Shown here in pieces: positions 8,722 to 17,257 of a stretch of DNA of 64,000 nt. Numbering within the stretch: the stretch's first letter is position 1; the number at the start of each line of letters is the position of its first letter. This DNA comes from Bianquea renquensis (lineage in GTDB: Bacteria; Bacillota; Clostridia; Lachnospirales; Bianqueaceae). A program made the translations under genes and the position numbers. Location: positions 12,054 through 76,053 of the forward strand of contig NZ_JACRSQ010000019.1 in NCBI RefSeq assembly GCF_014384895.1, in the 5' to 3' direction. The notes below the pieces were generated by a model, which had not been told where the DNA came from, made no database searches, and was given only the letters and a program-made list of their open reading frames with translations.

Positions 8722-9675
8722 CTACCATAGGCTGTTTTTCGTGAGCCATTTGGTAATGTAGTTAACCAATATAATAATACACAGATTGATGACCGCTAGA
8801 AACAGGCCCACAGCTGCTGAATAAGAATACTGGGGCAGCGCAGCGGCAAGGCTCTGCTTATACACATAGGTATCGATAACCTCCGAAACAGAAAGGTTCA
8901 TTGGATTTTGCATCAATAAAATTTTCTCAAAGCCGGTAGCCAGCATACTGCCGCATCGCAGGATTAAAAGAATCGATATTGTCGGAAGCAGGGATGGCAG
9001 ATCGATATGCCAAATTCTTTTCATGATTGTTGCGCCGTCAACGATTGCCGCTTCATGCAGTTCAGGCGAGACATTCGCTAGGGCTGATATGTAGATGATG
9101 GAGCCATATCCCAAGCCCTGCCATACACCGGACCACACATAGATGTGAGCAAAAGCGGACGGACGTCCCATGTAATTGACCGCTTCCATTCCGAACAGTC
9201 CCGTGAAAGCATTAAAAAGACCTGTTCGCGCATCAAAAAACTGTAGAATCATGCTGACCATAACAACAGTAGAAATAAAATTCGGCGCGTAACTCACCAT
9301 CTGCACTGTTTTGACGAAGCGCCGTAATGGTAGATAATTGACCAGCAGCGCAAAAATAATTCCCAGCGGAAAGGTTAGCAGACCATAGAGATTCAGCGAT
9401 ATGGTATTCCAAAGAATTTTCCAAAAATTAGGGGTTTCCAGGAACTGCCGGAAATATCGAAGCCCTACCCATTCACTCTCCCATATCCCACGCGAGGGGC
9501 GGTAGTCCTTAAATGCAATTTGGACACCATACATGGGGGCGTAACTGAATACGATTAGAAACAGAATAGGAATAGCGACTAACACATATAAACTGGCGTT
9601 TCGCCTTACCTCTTTTACTACACGTTGATCCCACAGTCCTTTTGGCGAGATTATTTTCGTTTTTTCCTTTACCAT
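8722..9675 (-). CDS. Sugar ABC transporter permease, LplB/YteP (MalF-like) type
   Basis: 317 residues from the ATG at 9675 (MVKEKTKIISPKG); GGGAG lies about 11 bases upstream, while the ATG six codons earlier has no ribosome binding site. Six membrane segments begin with ASLYVLVAIPILFLIVFSYA. PMYGVQIAFKDYRPSRGIW is characteristic of this family, and HEAAIVDGATIMKRIWHIDLP is the EAA coupling loop. It is the first gene of the left-hand sugar operon, directly behind the promoter at 9737-9765. Confidence 0.9.
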   Translation of the reverse strand: MVKEKTKIISPKGLWDQRVVKEVRRNASLYVLVAIPILFLIVFSYAPMYGVQIAFKDYRPSRGIWESEWVGLRYFRQFLETPNFWKILWNTISLNLYGLLTFPLGIIFALLVNYLPLRRFVKTVQMVSYAPNFISTVVMVSMILQFFDARTGLFNAFTGLFGMEAVNYMGRPSAFAHIYVWSGVWQGLGYGSIIYISALANVSPELHEAAIVDGATIMKRIWHIDLPSLLPTISILLILRCGSMLATGFEKILLMQNPMNLSVSEVIDTYVYKQSLAAALPQYSYSAAVGLFLAVINLCIIILVNYITKWLTKNSLW

Positions 9676-9736
9676 ACATTCAGTCACTCCCATATAATTT
9701 ATGAGTCGCAGCAGGCCATACCGAAATCACACATCA

Positions 9737-9765
9737 AGAATAAAAGAACCGGTTCCACAAATCAA
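9737..9765 (-). promoter_or_regulatory. Promoter of the left glycan operon with a central palindrome
   Basis: On the minus strand TTGATT (9760-9765) and TATTCT (9737-9742) are separated by 17 bases, a good sigma-A pattern. The spacer contains the perfect palindrome GAACCGGTTC at 9746-9755. AACCGGTT-cored palindromes are typical LacI/GalR-family operators, so a repressor encoded elsewhere may act here. Read by eye only. Confidence 0.55.
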
Positions 9766-9844
9766 GGTTTCTTTTTTTTGCGGCGTACGTTTTTTTTAAA
9801 ATTCCCAGCACGAAAAAAAATGTACCATCCAGATAAAATGGACC

Positions 9845-9873
9845 TTGCATATATACTTTCGAACTGTTATGAT
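9845..9873 (+). promoter_or_regulatory. Promoter of the GH106-like glycosidase gene
   Basis: TTGCAT (9845-9850) and TATGAT (9868-9873) are spaced by 17 bases, about 48 bases before the ATG at 9921. The intergenic stretch is AT-rich and also holds the divergent promoter, so both directions could be controlled together. The AACCGGTT palindrome of the divergent promoter is not repeated here. Confidence 0.55.
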
Positions 9874-9920
9874 ATCACATCAATAAAGACGAGTACTTCA
9901 TGGTGCAGAGAGGAGCTTTT

Positions 9921-12900
9921 ATGTCCGTAACAAAACAATCTTTCATGCGGGAGTTCGAAAACCCGACTCCCTTTTACCGTACTATGCCTTTTTGGGTGTG
10001 GAACAGCGATTTTTCCAAAGACGAAATTAGAGCACAATTGCTCGAACTAAAAGAACATGGGTTTGGAGGAGCATTCGTACACCCTCGTCCAGGCTTGATC
10101 TCGGAATATATGTCACAAGAGTGGTTTTCTGAGTGGGATTGTGCATTACAGACAGCAAAAGAGCTTGATCTGACATTGGGGCTCTACGATGAAAATTCAT
10201 ATCCTTCTGGTTTTGGGGGTGGTCACGTCCCCGCCATGTGTCCACAGTGCCTTTCGCAAAGCATAGGCTTTAAACGCGTAAATATTGCTGAGGCAAAAGC
10301 CCGACATAGCCGCATGCTGGACAGACCTATGAAAATTTTTGCATTTCAATCAGAAAAAGGCTCCATAATAAAAGATGTGACGCTCTTGCCGGCTAACGAA
10401 TGGGGGCGCTACTCCCATGAGTTTTTAATAATTTACCTGCTGAATTCCATCGGCACGGCGTGGCAGGGAGGATTTGGGCCAATCGATGTTTTGCGCCCGG
10501 AGGCAACGGCAGCATTTTTAAGTTGCACACATGAAAAATATTATAGGAGATATGGGGAGTATTTTGATTCGCTAATCCATGCAGTATTTACTGATGAGCC
10601 GTATATTCAAAATGCGAATACTTCATGTGGCGAAGAGGTGAAGCTTCCCTTCAGCTACTGGTTTGCTCATCAATTTCAAAAAAAACGCGGCTATAGTATT
10701 ATCGAAAATCTTCCTGCGCTGTATGGGGACGTGGAATATGCCGGATTTTCGTTTCCTCCATCCAAAGTCCGCTACGATTATTATGAGACTTTGCATGAGC
10801 TCTGGAAAGAAAACTATCTGCTTCCCATCTACACATGGTGTAAAGAACACCACCTTCCCCTAACCGGTCACTATTTTGAACATAATTGGCCCCTCGCCAA
10901 TGCAGGAGCGGTGTCACCAGATGTTATGTCAGCATATGAATTTATGGATTGGCCTGGAATCGATATTTTGTTCTCTCATAATTTAAAAGACTCCCCGATC
11001 CACCCTCTCCAGATCGCATTATGGGAAGTGAGAAGCGTAGGAAATCAACTCGGCAAAAAAAGGATCCTGTGTGAAGTCAACGGTGCAGGCGGATGGGATT
11101 CAACATTCGCTGATTATAAAAGGACTGCGGATTGGCTTTTCGCAGGCGGTATCAATTTTCTTTGCCATCACCTTTGCTATGGCTCTATTTCAGGTGCGAG
11201 AAAACGGGACCATCCCCAATCGTTTGATTGGAGACAGCCATGGTGGGATGAGTTTGGCCAATTAAATACCTATTTCGGACGCCTTTCTTATACCCTGAGC
11301 CAAGGGAGTGCAAAACAGAGAGTATTGGTCCTCCACCCTACAACGACGGGGTATTTGCTCCCACGCTTACAAGAGGGAAAGACCATCGAAAAGGGGAATA
11401 TACCAGACAACCCCTCGATGGAAAAATATTGGCACCTCCTGACAGAGCTAGAAAGAGAATTATGGGATTTTGATTTAGGCGATGAGTACATTTTGGAGCG
11501 CCATGGAGCGGTAGAAGATACGACCTTGATGGTTGGACAGCAGCAGTACAAGGCTGTCATCATACCAGGCGATATGAAAAACATGCGGGGCAGCACCTAC
11601 GAATTGGTGCGCAAATTTGCAGAAAATGGTGGCGCAGTTTTATGTTGTGGGAGGCCTGGGGCCTATATTGACGGGAAAGTTAGCGAAAAAGCATTGGTAG
11701 ACCTGTTTTCTCTGGAGCACCTATCTATTTTAGATACCGTAGATGAAACCTTCCAATTGCTAAATCAGCTTATCGGCAAAAATATTGAAACGCCTGTGCC
11801 GTTACCCCACGGATTTCATCATATTTGCAAAACTCTTGAAGATGGGATCTCGGTCCACTTCTGGGCAAATCACAGTGACAGCACTGTTGAAACCGAGTTC
11901 ACTGTACCGGGAAATTCTGTCTGCCTACTCGATCCGTGGAATGGCAAGGAAAAGCTGCTTCCCTACACATTGAATGCTGCCAAATGCAGGGTGACATTTC
12001 CTTTGAAAATTTCGCCGGGAGAGTCAGCCCTTCTGCTGGCCTCCACCGAAAAAATGTGGGATGCTAAGACCCCCCAAAGACGTATGGATCCCCATGCAAT
12101 GGTCCTGATGCCGCATCGTATATATCCAGAGAAAGAAAACTGGCTTCCCTTACAGTATTGTACACTAACGATTGATGGCCAAACTTACCGTGATGTATAT
12201 TTTTTAAATGCGTGTGAACTACTGTACCGGCATCGCGGATTTCCAGGGAATCCTTGGTCCAGCGCTATACAATATCGAAATGCGTTCATCGATCAGGCTG
12301 AATATGATCCTGGAAACGGATTTTCCCTTCGATACAATTGCTGTATCGATTCACTGCCTAAAGGGGATCTTCATCTGTTAGTAGAACATCCTGAATTATA
12401 TGCTTTAGAAGTTAACGGAAAGCAGATACGGTGGGAGAAAAATCGCGACGAGCTGGATCACCATATGGGAAAGGCCTATATCACCGATGCGGTCCAGCCT
12501 GGAGAAAACACGATTGTATTACAGTGCGATCGCTTCAGCGTTAAAGGGGAAATAGAGCCCATCTATGTCAAAGGGAATTTCACAGTTCATAGCAGTGGAA
12601 GCCAATGGACTATCGCACCCTGTAATCCCATGGGACCAGGAACCATCATATCGCAGGGATACCCATTTTATCCCGGGGCAATCCTCTATGAATATGAATT
12701 GAATTGTCACAGTACGCCTGCAAGTGCAGTCCTTAAACTCCTTGGCACAGAGGCCACCTGCTGCTCTGTAAAAGTAAATGACAGCGCGCCGCTTTTGGTT
12801 GGGGTAAAAGAAAAAGCAGACGTCATCGATATAGCGGATTGTCTATTAGAAGGAAAAAACCGAATTACAGTCCGTTTATGTGCAAGCTACAAAAATACCT

Positions 12901-13067
12901 TTGGGCCTCATTTCGATGCTGCAAAGCCCAGACGTGAGGCTTGGCCCACCATGTGGCGAGAGGCGCCGCCCCATTCTCCGTCACCGGATATGTACGATCT
13001 TATCCCCTATGGGTTTGACGGGAGGATGGAAATTTTCATACGTGATAAAGCTTCGTCGCAAGGTTAG
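9921..13067 (+). CDS. Large GH106-like glycoside hydrolase (alpha-L-rhamnosidase-related)
   Basis: 1048 residues from the ATG at 9921, chosen because GAGGAG lies 5 bases upstream; a frame from 9900 would include it. The N-terminal region has the layout of large GH106-related enzymes: PFWVWNSDFSKDEIRAQL, GGAFVHPRPGL and LGLYDENSYPSGFGGG, a TIM-barrel lead-in. Further barrel segments include AVFTDEPYI and ILCEVNGAGGWDS. Residues near 480-560 resemble a flavodoxin-like/GATase-type insert (KAVIIPGDMKNMRGSTYELV), and the last 250 residues look like a galactose-binding beta-sandwich. No signal peptide, so cytoplasmic. It is transcribed away from the importer operon and probably removes a rhamnose-like or other deoxy-sugar unit. 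The general family is fairly sure; substrate and catalytic residues are not. Confidence 0.65.
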   Translation: MSVTKQSFMREFENPTPFYRTMPFWVWNSDFSKDEIRAQLLELKEHGFGGAFVHPRPGLISEYMSQEWFSEWDCALQTAKELDLTLGLYDENSYPSGFGGGHVPAMCPQCLSQSIGFKRVNIAEAKARHSRMLDRPMKIFAFQSEKGSIIKDVTLLPANEWGRYSHEFLIIYLLNSIGTAWQGGFGPIDVLRPEATAAFLSCTHEKYYRRYGEYFDSLIHAVFTDEPYIQNANTSCGEEVKLPFSYWFAHQFQKKRGYSIIENLPALYGDVEYAGFSFPPSKVRYDYYETLHELWKENYLLPIYTWCKEHHLPLTGHYFEHNWPLANAGAVSPDVMSAYEFMDWPGIDILFSHNLKDSPIHPLQIALWEVRSVGNQLGKKRILCEVNGAGGWDSTFADYKRTADWLFAGGINFLCHHLCYGSISGARKRDHPQSFDWRQPWWDEFGQLNTYFGRLSYTLSQGSAKQRVLVLHPTTTGYLLPRLQEGKTIEKGNIPDNPSMEKYWHLLTELERELWDFDLGDEYILERHGAVEDTTLMVGQQQYKAVIIPGDMKNMRGSTYELVRKFAENGGAVLCCGRPGAYIDGKVSEKALVDLFSLEHLSILDTVDETFQLLNQLIGKNIETPVPLPHGFHHICKTLEDGISVHFWANHSDSTVETEFTVPGNSVCLLDPWNGKEKLLPYTLNAAKCRVTFPLKISPGESALLLASTEKMWDAKTPQRRMDPHAMVLMPHRIYPEKENWLPLQYCTLTIDGQTYRDVYFLNACELLYRHRGFPGNPWSSAIQYRNAFIDQAEYDPGNGFSLRYNCCIDSLPKGDLHLLVEHPELYALEVNGKQIRWEKNRDELDHHMGKAYITDAVQPGENTIVLQCDRFSVKGEIEPIYVKGNFTVHSSGSQWTIAPCNPMGPGTIISQGYPFYPGAILYEYELNCHSTPASAVLKLLGTEATCCSVKVNDSAPLLVGVKEKADVIDIADCLLEGKNRITVRLCASYKNTFGPHFDAAKPRREAWPTMWREAPPHSPSPDMYDLIPYGFDGRMEIFIRDKASSQG

Positions 13068-13130
13068 AGAGACCTATCTCTTTATACAGGAGGCTGTGCC
13101 CCGCTGATACGACCTGAAATCTGTCCAACG

Positions 13131-13173
13131 GGAAAAAGAGAGCGCCCAGCTCGTCTTTGCAAACTGGACGCTC
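13131..13173 (-). terminator. Intrinsic terminator of the acyl-ACP thioesterase gene
   Basis: On the minus strand a stem of arms 13164-13173 and 13140-13149 (nine pairs, one mismatch) is followed by TCTTTTTCCC. It lies about 40 bases after the thioesterase stop, and also between two convergent genes. Confidence 0.7.
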
Positions 13174-13215
13174 CCACCCATGTAATCTAGGCGGATTCGA
13201 TTTTACCGTACTATA

Positions 13216-13923
13216 CTATCCCATGTATCCAGCCATCTGGATACGGACGAAGGGTTCGCCATCTTCACGGCAGAGCGCTACATGCACATCTTCACCTGTC
13301 TCCGTCAACCTCGGCGATACCTGGTCTCCACACACCGCTGAATGCTTGTATTCCGCTAATAACTCCTGTAACGGCCTCCCGGACGGCCAGTATGGCAGGG
13401 CCATTTCCATCCACCTGATATTGTTGACATGTCCGTTGGTATCCAAATCCCGCCTCTGGATGCGAAAGGACGGCGCTAACTGGCCCCCGTCAATTTTCCC
13501 CGGGCGCCGCATGGAAAATAGCGCTTTTCCCTCCGGCGCAAACGCACGGATCATGTCTTCGGGCGGCTCCACCATCGTCAAGCGATCTAGATCCATCAAC
13601 GCCCACAGCGATGTGGCCTCCACGAGAATCCCACCCTGCCGATCAAAAATCTGAAAATTTCGACGGCCAAAGGGTCCCCGAAAATCGTAGGCCCATGTGC
13701 GAATGCGGATTTCCTCATTCCACCGGACCGAGCGGCCAAATCGGATATGCCAGCTCAGCAAAAACCAGCCTCGCCGCATCTCCAGCATTCGATAGATATC
13801 GTATCCCACCTCACCCGCGTGAAATATTGCCGCGTTCTGTAAATAGTTGGCCAGCGCCGACGGAGATGCCACTCCCTCACAGCCAACTTCGTCGTATCGG
13901 ATGCGGGACGTATATTCAAACAT
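13216..13923 (-). CDS. Acyl-ACP thioesterase (FatA/FatB family)
   Basis: 235 residues from the ATG at 13923, which has AAAGGA 7 bases upstream; an earlier in-frame start at 13965 has none. Two hot-dog domains are visible: the first with YTSRIRYDEVGCEG and RGWFLLSWHIRFGR, the second with RRDLDTNGHVNNIRWMEMAL, whose NGHVNN segment carries the Asn and His of the plant/bacterial acyl-ACP thioesterase active site. It releases free fatty acids from acyl-ACP in the cytoplasm. The length matches bacterial members. It is a single-gene unit with its own terminator. Confidence 0.88.
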   Translation of the reverse strand: MFEYTSRIRYDEVGCEGVASPSALANYLQNAAIFHAGEVGYDIYRMLEMRRGWFLLSWHIRFGRSVRWNEEIRIRTWAYDFRGPFGRRNFQIFDRQGGILVEATSLWALMDLDRLTMVEPPEDMIRAFAPEGKALFSMRRPGKIDGGQLAPSFRIQRRDLDTNGHVNNIRWMEMALPYWPSGRPLQELLAEYKHSAVCGDQVSPRLTETGEDVHVALCREDGEPFVRIQMAGYMG

Positions 13924-13967
13924 AACGATTTCCTTTCCTGTGCGTATTCGTATGTATTGTAGCAAAG

Positions 13968-13990
13968 AAAAAACCGGATGTCAAATCCGG
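13968..13990 (-). terminator. Intrinsic terminator after the endonuclease/phosphatase-family gene
   Basis: CCGGAT and ATCCGG (13974-13979 and 13985-13990) form a short stem with a five-base loop, followed on the minus strand by six T. It starts two bases after the stop codon, a compact intrinsic terminator. Confidence 0.75.
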
Positions 13991-13991
13991 C

Positions 13992-14702
13992 TTAAAGTTC
14001 AATATCCGCGATGTAGGGGCGGTGATCCGAAGCCCGTGTCACTGGCACAAAGACATGATGGACCTGAATCTGCGGCGATACGAGGATGTGATCGATCTTG
14101 CGGTCCGGCCTGTCCGACGGCCAGCTGAGCAAGGGGTCCTCTGTGATGAGCGCTGTGTCTTTCAGAACGGTAAACAGCGGTGCAATCACGTCGTCGTGCG
14201 GCAGCGCGTTGAAATCTCCCATGAGGACCACAGGTCCTTCGATCCCCCGGAGGGTCCTCATCACCGTCTCCACGGCATTTTTCTTTTCCTGTCTCGCAAG
14301 CCCAAAATGGGTGACCAACACCGTGATTTTCTGTTCAAGCTGAATCTCATTTTTCATCAGGCAGCGGGTCTCATAGTAGGTATCTTCATTCTTAACTTCA
14401 GGGTCGGGAATGGGGATTACCTCGGTTGACGCTGCAAACTTGCTCAGCATGGCATTGCCGTACAGCCCATCGTTCATCGGCAACGCCGGTCCAAAATACC
14501 CGTACATCTCCAGCCCTTTCGCTAAAATCTGCGTCTGCGATGTATACTGGCTGACTCTGGAGTTCTCCTGAACCTCGTTGAGTCCCACAATATCTGGCTG
14601 GTATTGTTCTATGACTCCCTGGGCAAAGGCCAGATCCTGCCTGCGATCCTCCTCATAATTGTGCCCTGACGCGATATTGTACGTCATCACACGCAATTTC
14701 AT
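13992..14702 (-). CDS. Endonuclease/exonuclease/phosphatase-family hydrolase
   Basis: 236 residues. The metal-dependent DNase I-like fold is shown by MTYNIASGHN near the start (catalytic Asn), LNEVQENSR (metal-binding Glu), VLMGDFNALPHDD (Asp-Asn pair), KIDHILVS and the terminal ASDHRPYIADI (catalytic Asp-His). All the key positions are present, so it should be active. Substrates in this family range from DNA to inositol phosphates and sphingomyelin; small soluble members like this one are often annotated only generally. No signal peptide. AAAGGA lies about 10 bases before the ATG. It follows the HAD phosphatase gene by about 80 bases on the same strand. Confidence 0.85.
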   Translation of the reverse strand: MKLRVMTYNIASGHNYEEDRRQDLAFAQGVIEQYQPDIVGLNEVQENSRVSQYTSQTQILAKGLEMYGYFGPALPMNDGLYGNAMLSKFAASTEVIPIPDPEVKNEDTYYETRCLMKNEIQLEQKITVLVTHFGLARQEKKNAVETVMRTLRGIEGPVVLMGDFNALPHDDVIAPLFTVLKDTALITEDPLLSWPSDRPDRKIDHILVSPQIQVHHVFVPVTRASDHRPYIADIEL

Positions 14703-14782
14703 TCTTCATCATCCTTTCCTACAATTTTTAGACCTGAACGGCGTCAGCAGCACAGGTAAAAAATCTTGACCACGCCATACGC

Positions 14783-15559
14783 TCATGCCCCCGTGGAAAA
14801 CAATTCGCCAATATGGTCCACAATGATATCGGGTTTGATGGCAGATGTCTCCACATCCGCCCGCGACGTAACGCCTGTAAGCACCAGCACGGACGTAACC
14901 CCATTGAGCGCCCCCAGCGCGATATCCGTTTCCAGGCGGTCTCCGATCACGACCATCTCCTCCTTTTGACATCCGGTGCGCTCCATGATCATCTGAAGGG
15001 TCTCCATGTGTGGTTTGCCAAAATACCGCGGCACCTTGCCTGTGGATGCCGTGACAAGGGCGCACAGCGAACCGGAGTCTACCATATATCCCCGGTCCAC
15101 GGGGCAGTTGACATCGGGATGGGTGGACAAAAACTCCGCCCCATTTCGAACATAATGGCAGGCCCTGTCCAGTTTCTCATAGGTCACGCCGGTATCAAAA
15201 CTCACCAACACAATATCCGGGTCGTCCTGGACAAGCGCAATTCCCGCCTGCCGAAAACTCTGTTCCAAATCCGGCGTTCCCAGGAGGAGTACTTTGGAGC
15301 TGTCGCGGTAGGTTTTTAAGAATTGTATCGTCACGTCGCCGGAGGTCATAATCTCATCTGGCGTCGCCGGTATGCCCATGGACGCAAGCCGGCCCTCGTA
15401 TGTCTTCCTGGAGCGGGAGGCATTGTTGGTGAAAAATATGTACGCCCCGCCTGTCTCCTTAATATGCCTCAAAAAGGGGAGCGTCTGCGGAAACAATCGA
15501 TCCCCCAAATAGACTGTCCCATCCATATCTAGGATAAATAACCGTTTCTCTTCCAGCAT
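14783..15559 (-). CDS. HAD-superfamily subclass IIA phosphatase (NagD/AraL-like)
   Basis: 258 residues. Motif I is FILDMDGTVYLGD (nucleophile and acid/base Asp at 10 and 12), motif II is FFTNNASRSR, motif III includes the Lys of FGKPHMETLQM, and motif IV is MVVIGDRLETDIALG. The large C2 cap between motifs II and III places it in subclass IIA with NagD, AraL and p-nitrophenylphosphatase. These clean up sugar phosphates and nucleotides. GAGGGA lies about 7 bases before the ATG. The gene is followed on the same strand by the endonuclease/phosphatase gene; an overlapping out-of-frame open frame at 14709-15065 is a shadow. Confidence 0.9.
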   Translation of the reverse strand: MLEEKRLFILDMDGTVYLGDRLFPQTLPFLRHIKETGGAYIFFTNNASRSRKTYEGRLASMGIPATPDEIMTSGDVTIQFLKTYRDSSKVLLLGTPDLEQSFRQAGIALVQDDPDIVLVSFDTGVTYEKLDRACHYVRNGAEFLSTHPDVNCPVDRGYMVDSGSLCALVTASTGKVPRYFGKPHMETLQMIMERTGCQKEEMVVIGDRLETDIALGALNGVTSVLVLTGVTSRADVETSAIKPDIIVDHIGELFSTGA

Positions 15560-15583
15560 AAAAATTCCCTCATCTCATGAAAG

Positions 15584-15619
15584 AAAAATCCCGCGACAGC
15601 TCTCGCCTGGCGGGTTTTT
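15584..15619. terminator. Bidirectional-looking terminator between HAD gene and amino-acid operon
   Basis: Arms AAAAATCCCGC (15584-15594) and GCGGGTTTTT (15610-15619) pair, with an inner GCGA/TCGC stem. It ends the minus-strand amino-acid transporter operon; the T-run is present on either strand. Confidence 0.75.
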
Positions 15620-15638
15620 CCAATTCTACTTATTCCTC

Positions 15639-16493
15639 TTATTCTCCAGACACAACTCCAACATAATCCAGAATGATCTTATCGATGGTTCCATCTTCGG
15701 TCATGGCTTTCAGCACCTCATTGAGCTGCTTCACCACCTCCGTCTCTCCCTTTTTCACTGCGATTCCGAATTTTTCATCTTCAAAGTATTTCTGATCGGT
15801 GATGATCTTTAGATCGTTGTCGTCGCCGAGAAATGTCTCCGCCACGGGCTTGTCAATGATCAGCGCGTCGATGCGGCCATTGCGAAGATCTGCGGCCCCG
15901 TCCACGCCCTTGGTATAGTGCTCCAGCGTGACGTCGAACGTTGCATCCTTCATGGTCAGCGCTCCGGTGTAGCCGGTCACCACGCCGACCTTTTTGCCAG
16001 CCAGATCCTCCACTTTTTGGGTGGTTTCATCCGACGCTGGCACGACGATGGCCTGAATCGCCGTATAGTAGGGATCCGAGAAATCCGCTTCCAGAAGGCG
16101 CTCCTCCGTGATTGTCATACCCGCAAGGGCACAGTCAATCCGGTCAGAGTCCAGAGCCGGAATCAGCGAGTTGAAATCCATATTGGAGATCTCCACTTCC
16201 ATCCCTAGGCGCTCGCCGATCTCCTTTGCGATCGCCATGTCGACTCCATCAAACTCACCGATGACACCGTTTGCCTTGACGTACTCAAAGGGTGGGAATT
16301 CCGCGTTGGTGCCGATGATCAATTTCTGTCCCTTTTCCAGCTTCTTCGTCCCCGTCGCTTCGGAATTCGCCTGGCTGCTCTCCTGACCGCCCTGCGATGC
16401 GGCGGACGAATCACTGGAATCTGCCTTCTTACAGCCGGCCATCATCAACACTGCCAGACTGACAACCAGCACCGCTGTCAAAATCTTTTTCAT
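15639..16493 (-). CDS. Polar amino-acid ABC transporter, binding lipoprotein
   Basis: 284 residues. The signal peptide MKKILTAVLVVSLAVLMMAGC ends in lipobox MMAGC, so the mature protein is anchored at Cys 21, followed by a Ser/Ala/Gln-rich linker. The fold is the family-3 solute-binding type: KLIIGTNAEFPPFEY, VDMAIAKEIGERLG, CALAGMTITEERL and GVVTGYTGALT. Such proteins bind polar amino acids or cystine; the ligand cannot be read from sequence. AGGAGG lies 7 bases before the ATG. It is the third gene of the permease-ATPase-binding protein operon, with a terminator right after it. Confidence 0.92.
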   Translation of the reverse strand: MKKILTAVLVVSLAVLMMAGCKKADSSDSSAASQGGQESSQANSEATGTKKLEKGQKLIIGTNAEFPPFEYVKANGVIGEFDGVDMAIAKEIGERLGMEVEISNMDFNSLIPALDSDRIDCALAGMTITEERLLEADFSDPYYTAIQAIVVPASDETTQKVEDLAGKKVGVVTGYTGALTMKDATFDVTLEHYTKGVDGAADLRNGRIDALIIDKPVAETFLGDDNDLKIITDQKYFEDEKFGIAVKKGETEVVKQLNEVLKAMTEDGTIDKIILDYVGVVSGE

Positions 16494-16516
16494 CTTACTT
16501 CCTCCTCGCTTTTCTC

Positions 16517-17245
16517 CTAAAGAACTTTGCTCAAAAACTCTCTCGTTCTCGGATGCTGGGGATCCTGAAAAATCGTTCTCGGATCTCCCTGCTCCAGAAT
16601 CTTTCCCTCATCCATAAACAATAACTTGGATCCGACTTCCCGGGCGAATCCCATCTCGTGGGTGACCACAACCATAGTCATTCCCTCCGTGGCCAATTCC
16701 TTCATGACGCCCAGTACCTCGCCAACCATCTCGGGGTCCAGGGCGGAGGTGGGCTCATCAAAAAGCATGATATCCGGCTGCATCGCCAGCGCCCGAGCGA
16801 TGGCAATGCGCTGCTTTTGTCCGCCGGACAGGCGCGAAGGATATTCCCTCTCCTTATCCAACAGCCCTACTTTTTTCAGAAGGGATCGGGCCAACGCCTC
16901 CGCCTGATCCTTCGCCATATTCTTTATGCGAATGGGCGCTAAAGTTAAATTCTCCAGCACCGTCAAATGAGGAAACAGATTAAAATGTTGAAACACCATG
17001 CCCATCTTCTGGCGAATCCGATTGACATTGACTTTGGGGTCTGTGATACATTCCCCCTCTATGTAAATCTTCCCCTCCGAAGGTGTCTCCAGAAGATTAA
17101 GGCACCGCAGAAACGTGGATTTCCCCGACCCAGACGGGCCGATGATCACCAGCTTTTCGCCTTTTTCAACGACCTGATCAATCCCCTGCAATACCTTCAG
17201 CTCGCCAAAGCTTTTGTGCAGGCCAGAAACTTGAATCATATCCAT
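16517..17245 (-). CDS. Polar amino-acid ABC transporter, ATP-binding protein (GlnQ/HisP type)
   Basis: 242 residues from the ATG at 17245, because AGGAGG lies 8 bases upstream and the GTG three codons earlier overlaps that spacing. Walker A is IGPSGSGKSTFLRC, the Q-loop is MGMVFQHFNLFPHLT, the signature is RLSGGQKQRIAIARAL, Walker B is IMLFDEPTSALDPEM and the switch His is in VVVTHEMGFA. This is the canonical ATPase of polar amino-acid importers and energises the permease encoded immediately upstream. Confidence 0.95.
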   Translation of the reverse strand: MDMIQVSGLHKSFGELKVLQGIDQVVEKGEKLVIIGPSGSGKSTFLRCLNLLETPSEGKIYIEGECITDPKVNVNRIRQKMGMVFQHFNLFPHLTVLENLTLAPIRIKNMAKDQAEALARSLLKKVGLLDKEREYPSRLSGGQKQRIAIARALAMQPDIMLFDEPTSALDPEMVGEVLGVMKELATEGMTMVVVTHEMGFAREVGSKLLFMDEGKILEQGDPRTIFQDPQHPRTREFLSKVL

Positions 17246-17257
17246 ACGCCCCACCTC

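Noticed and set aside
14709..15065. 118-codon open frame overlapping the HAD phosphatase gene
   Set aside because: Out of frame with a gene that has all four HAD motifs; no ribosome binding site or recognisable product.
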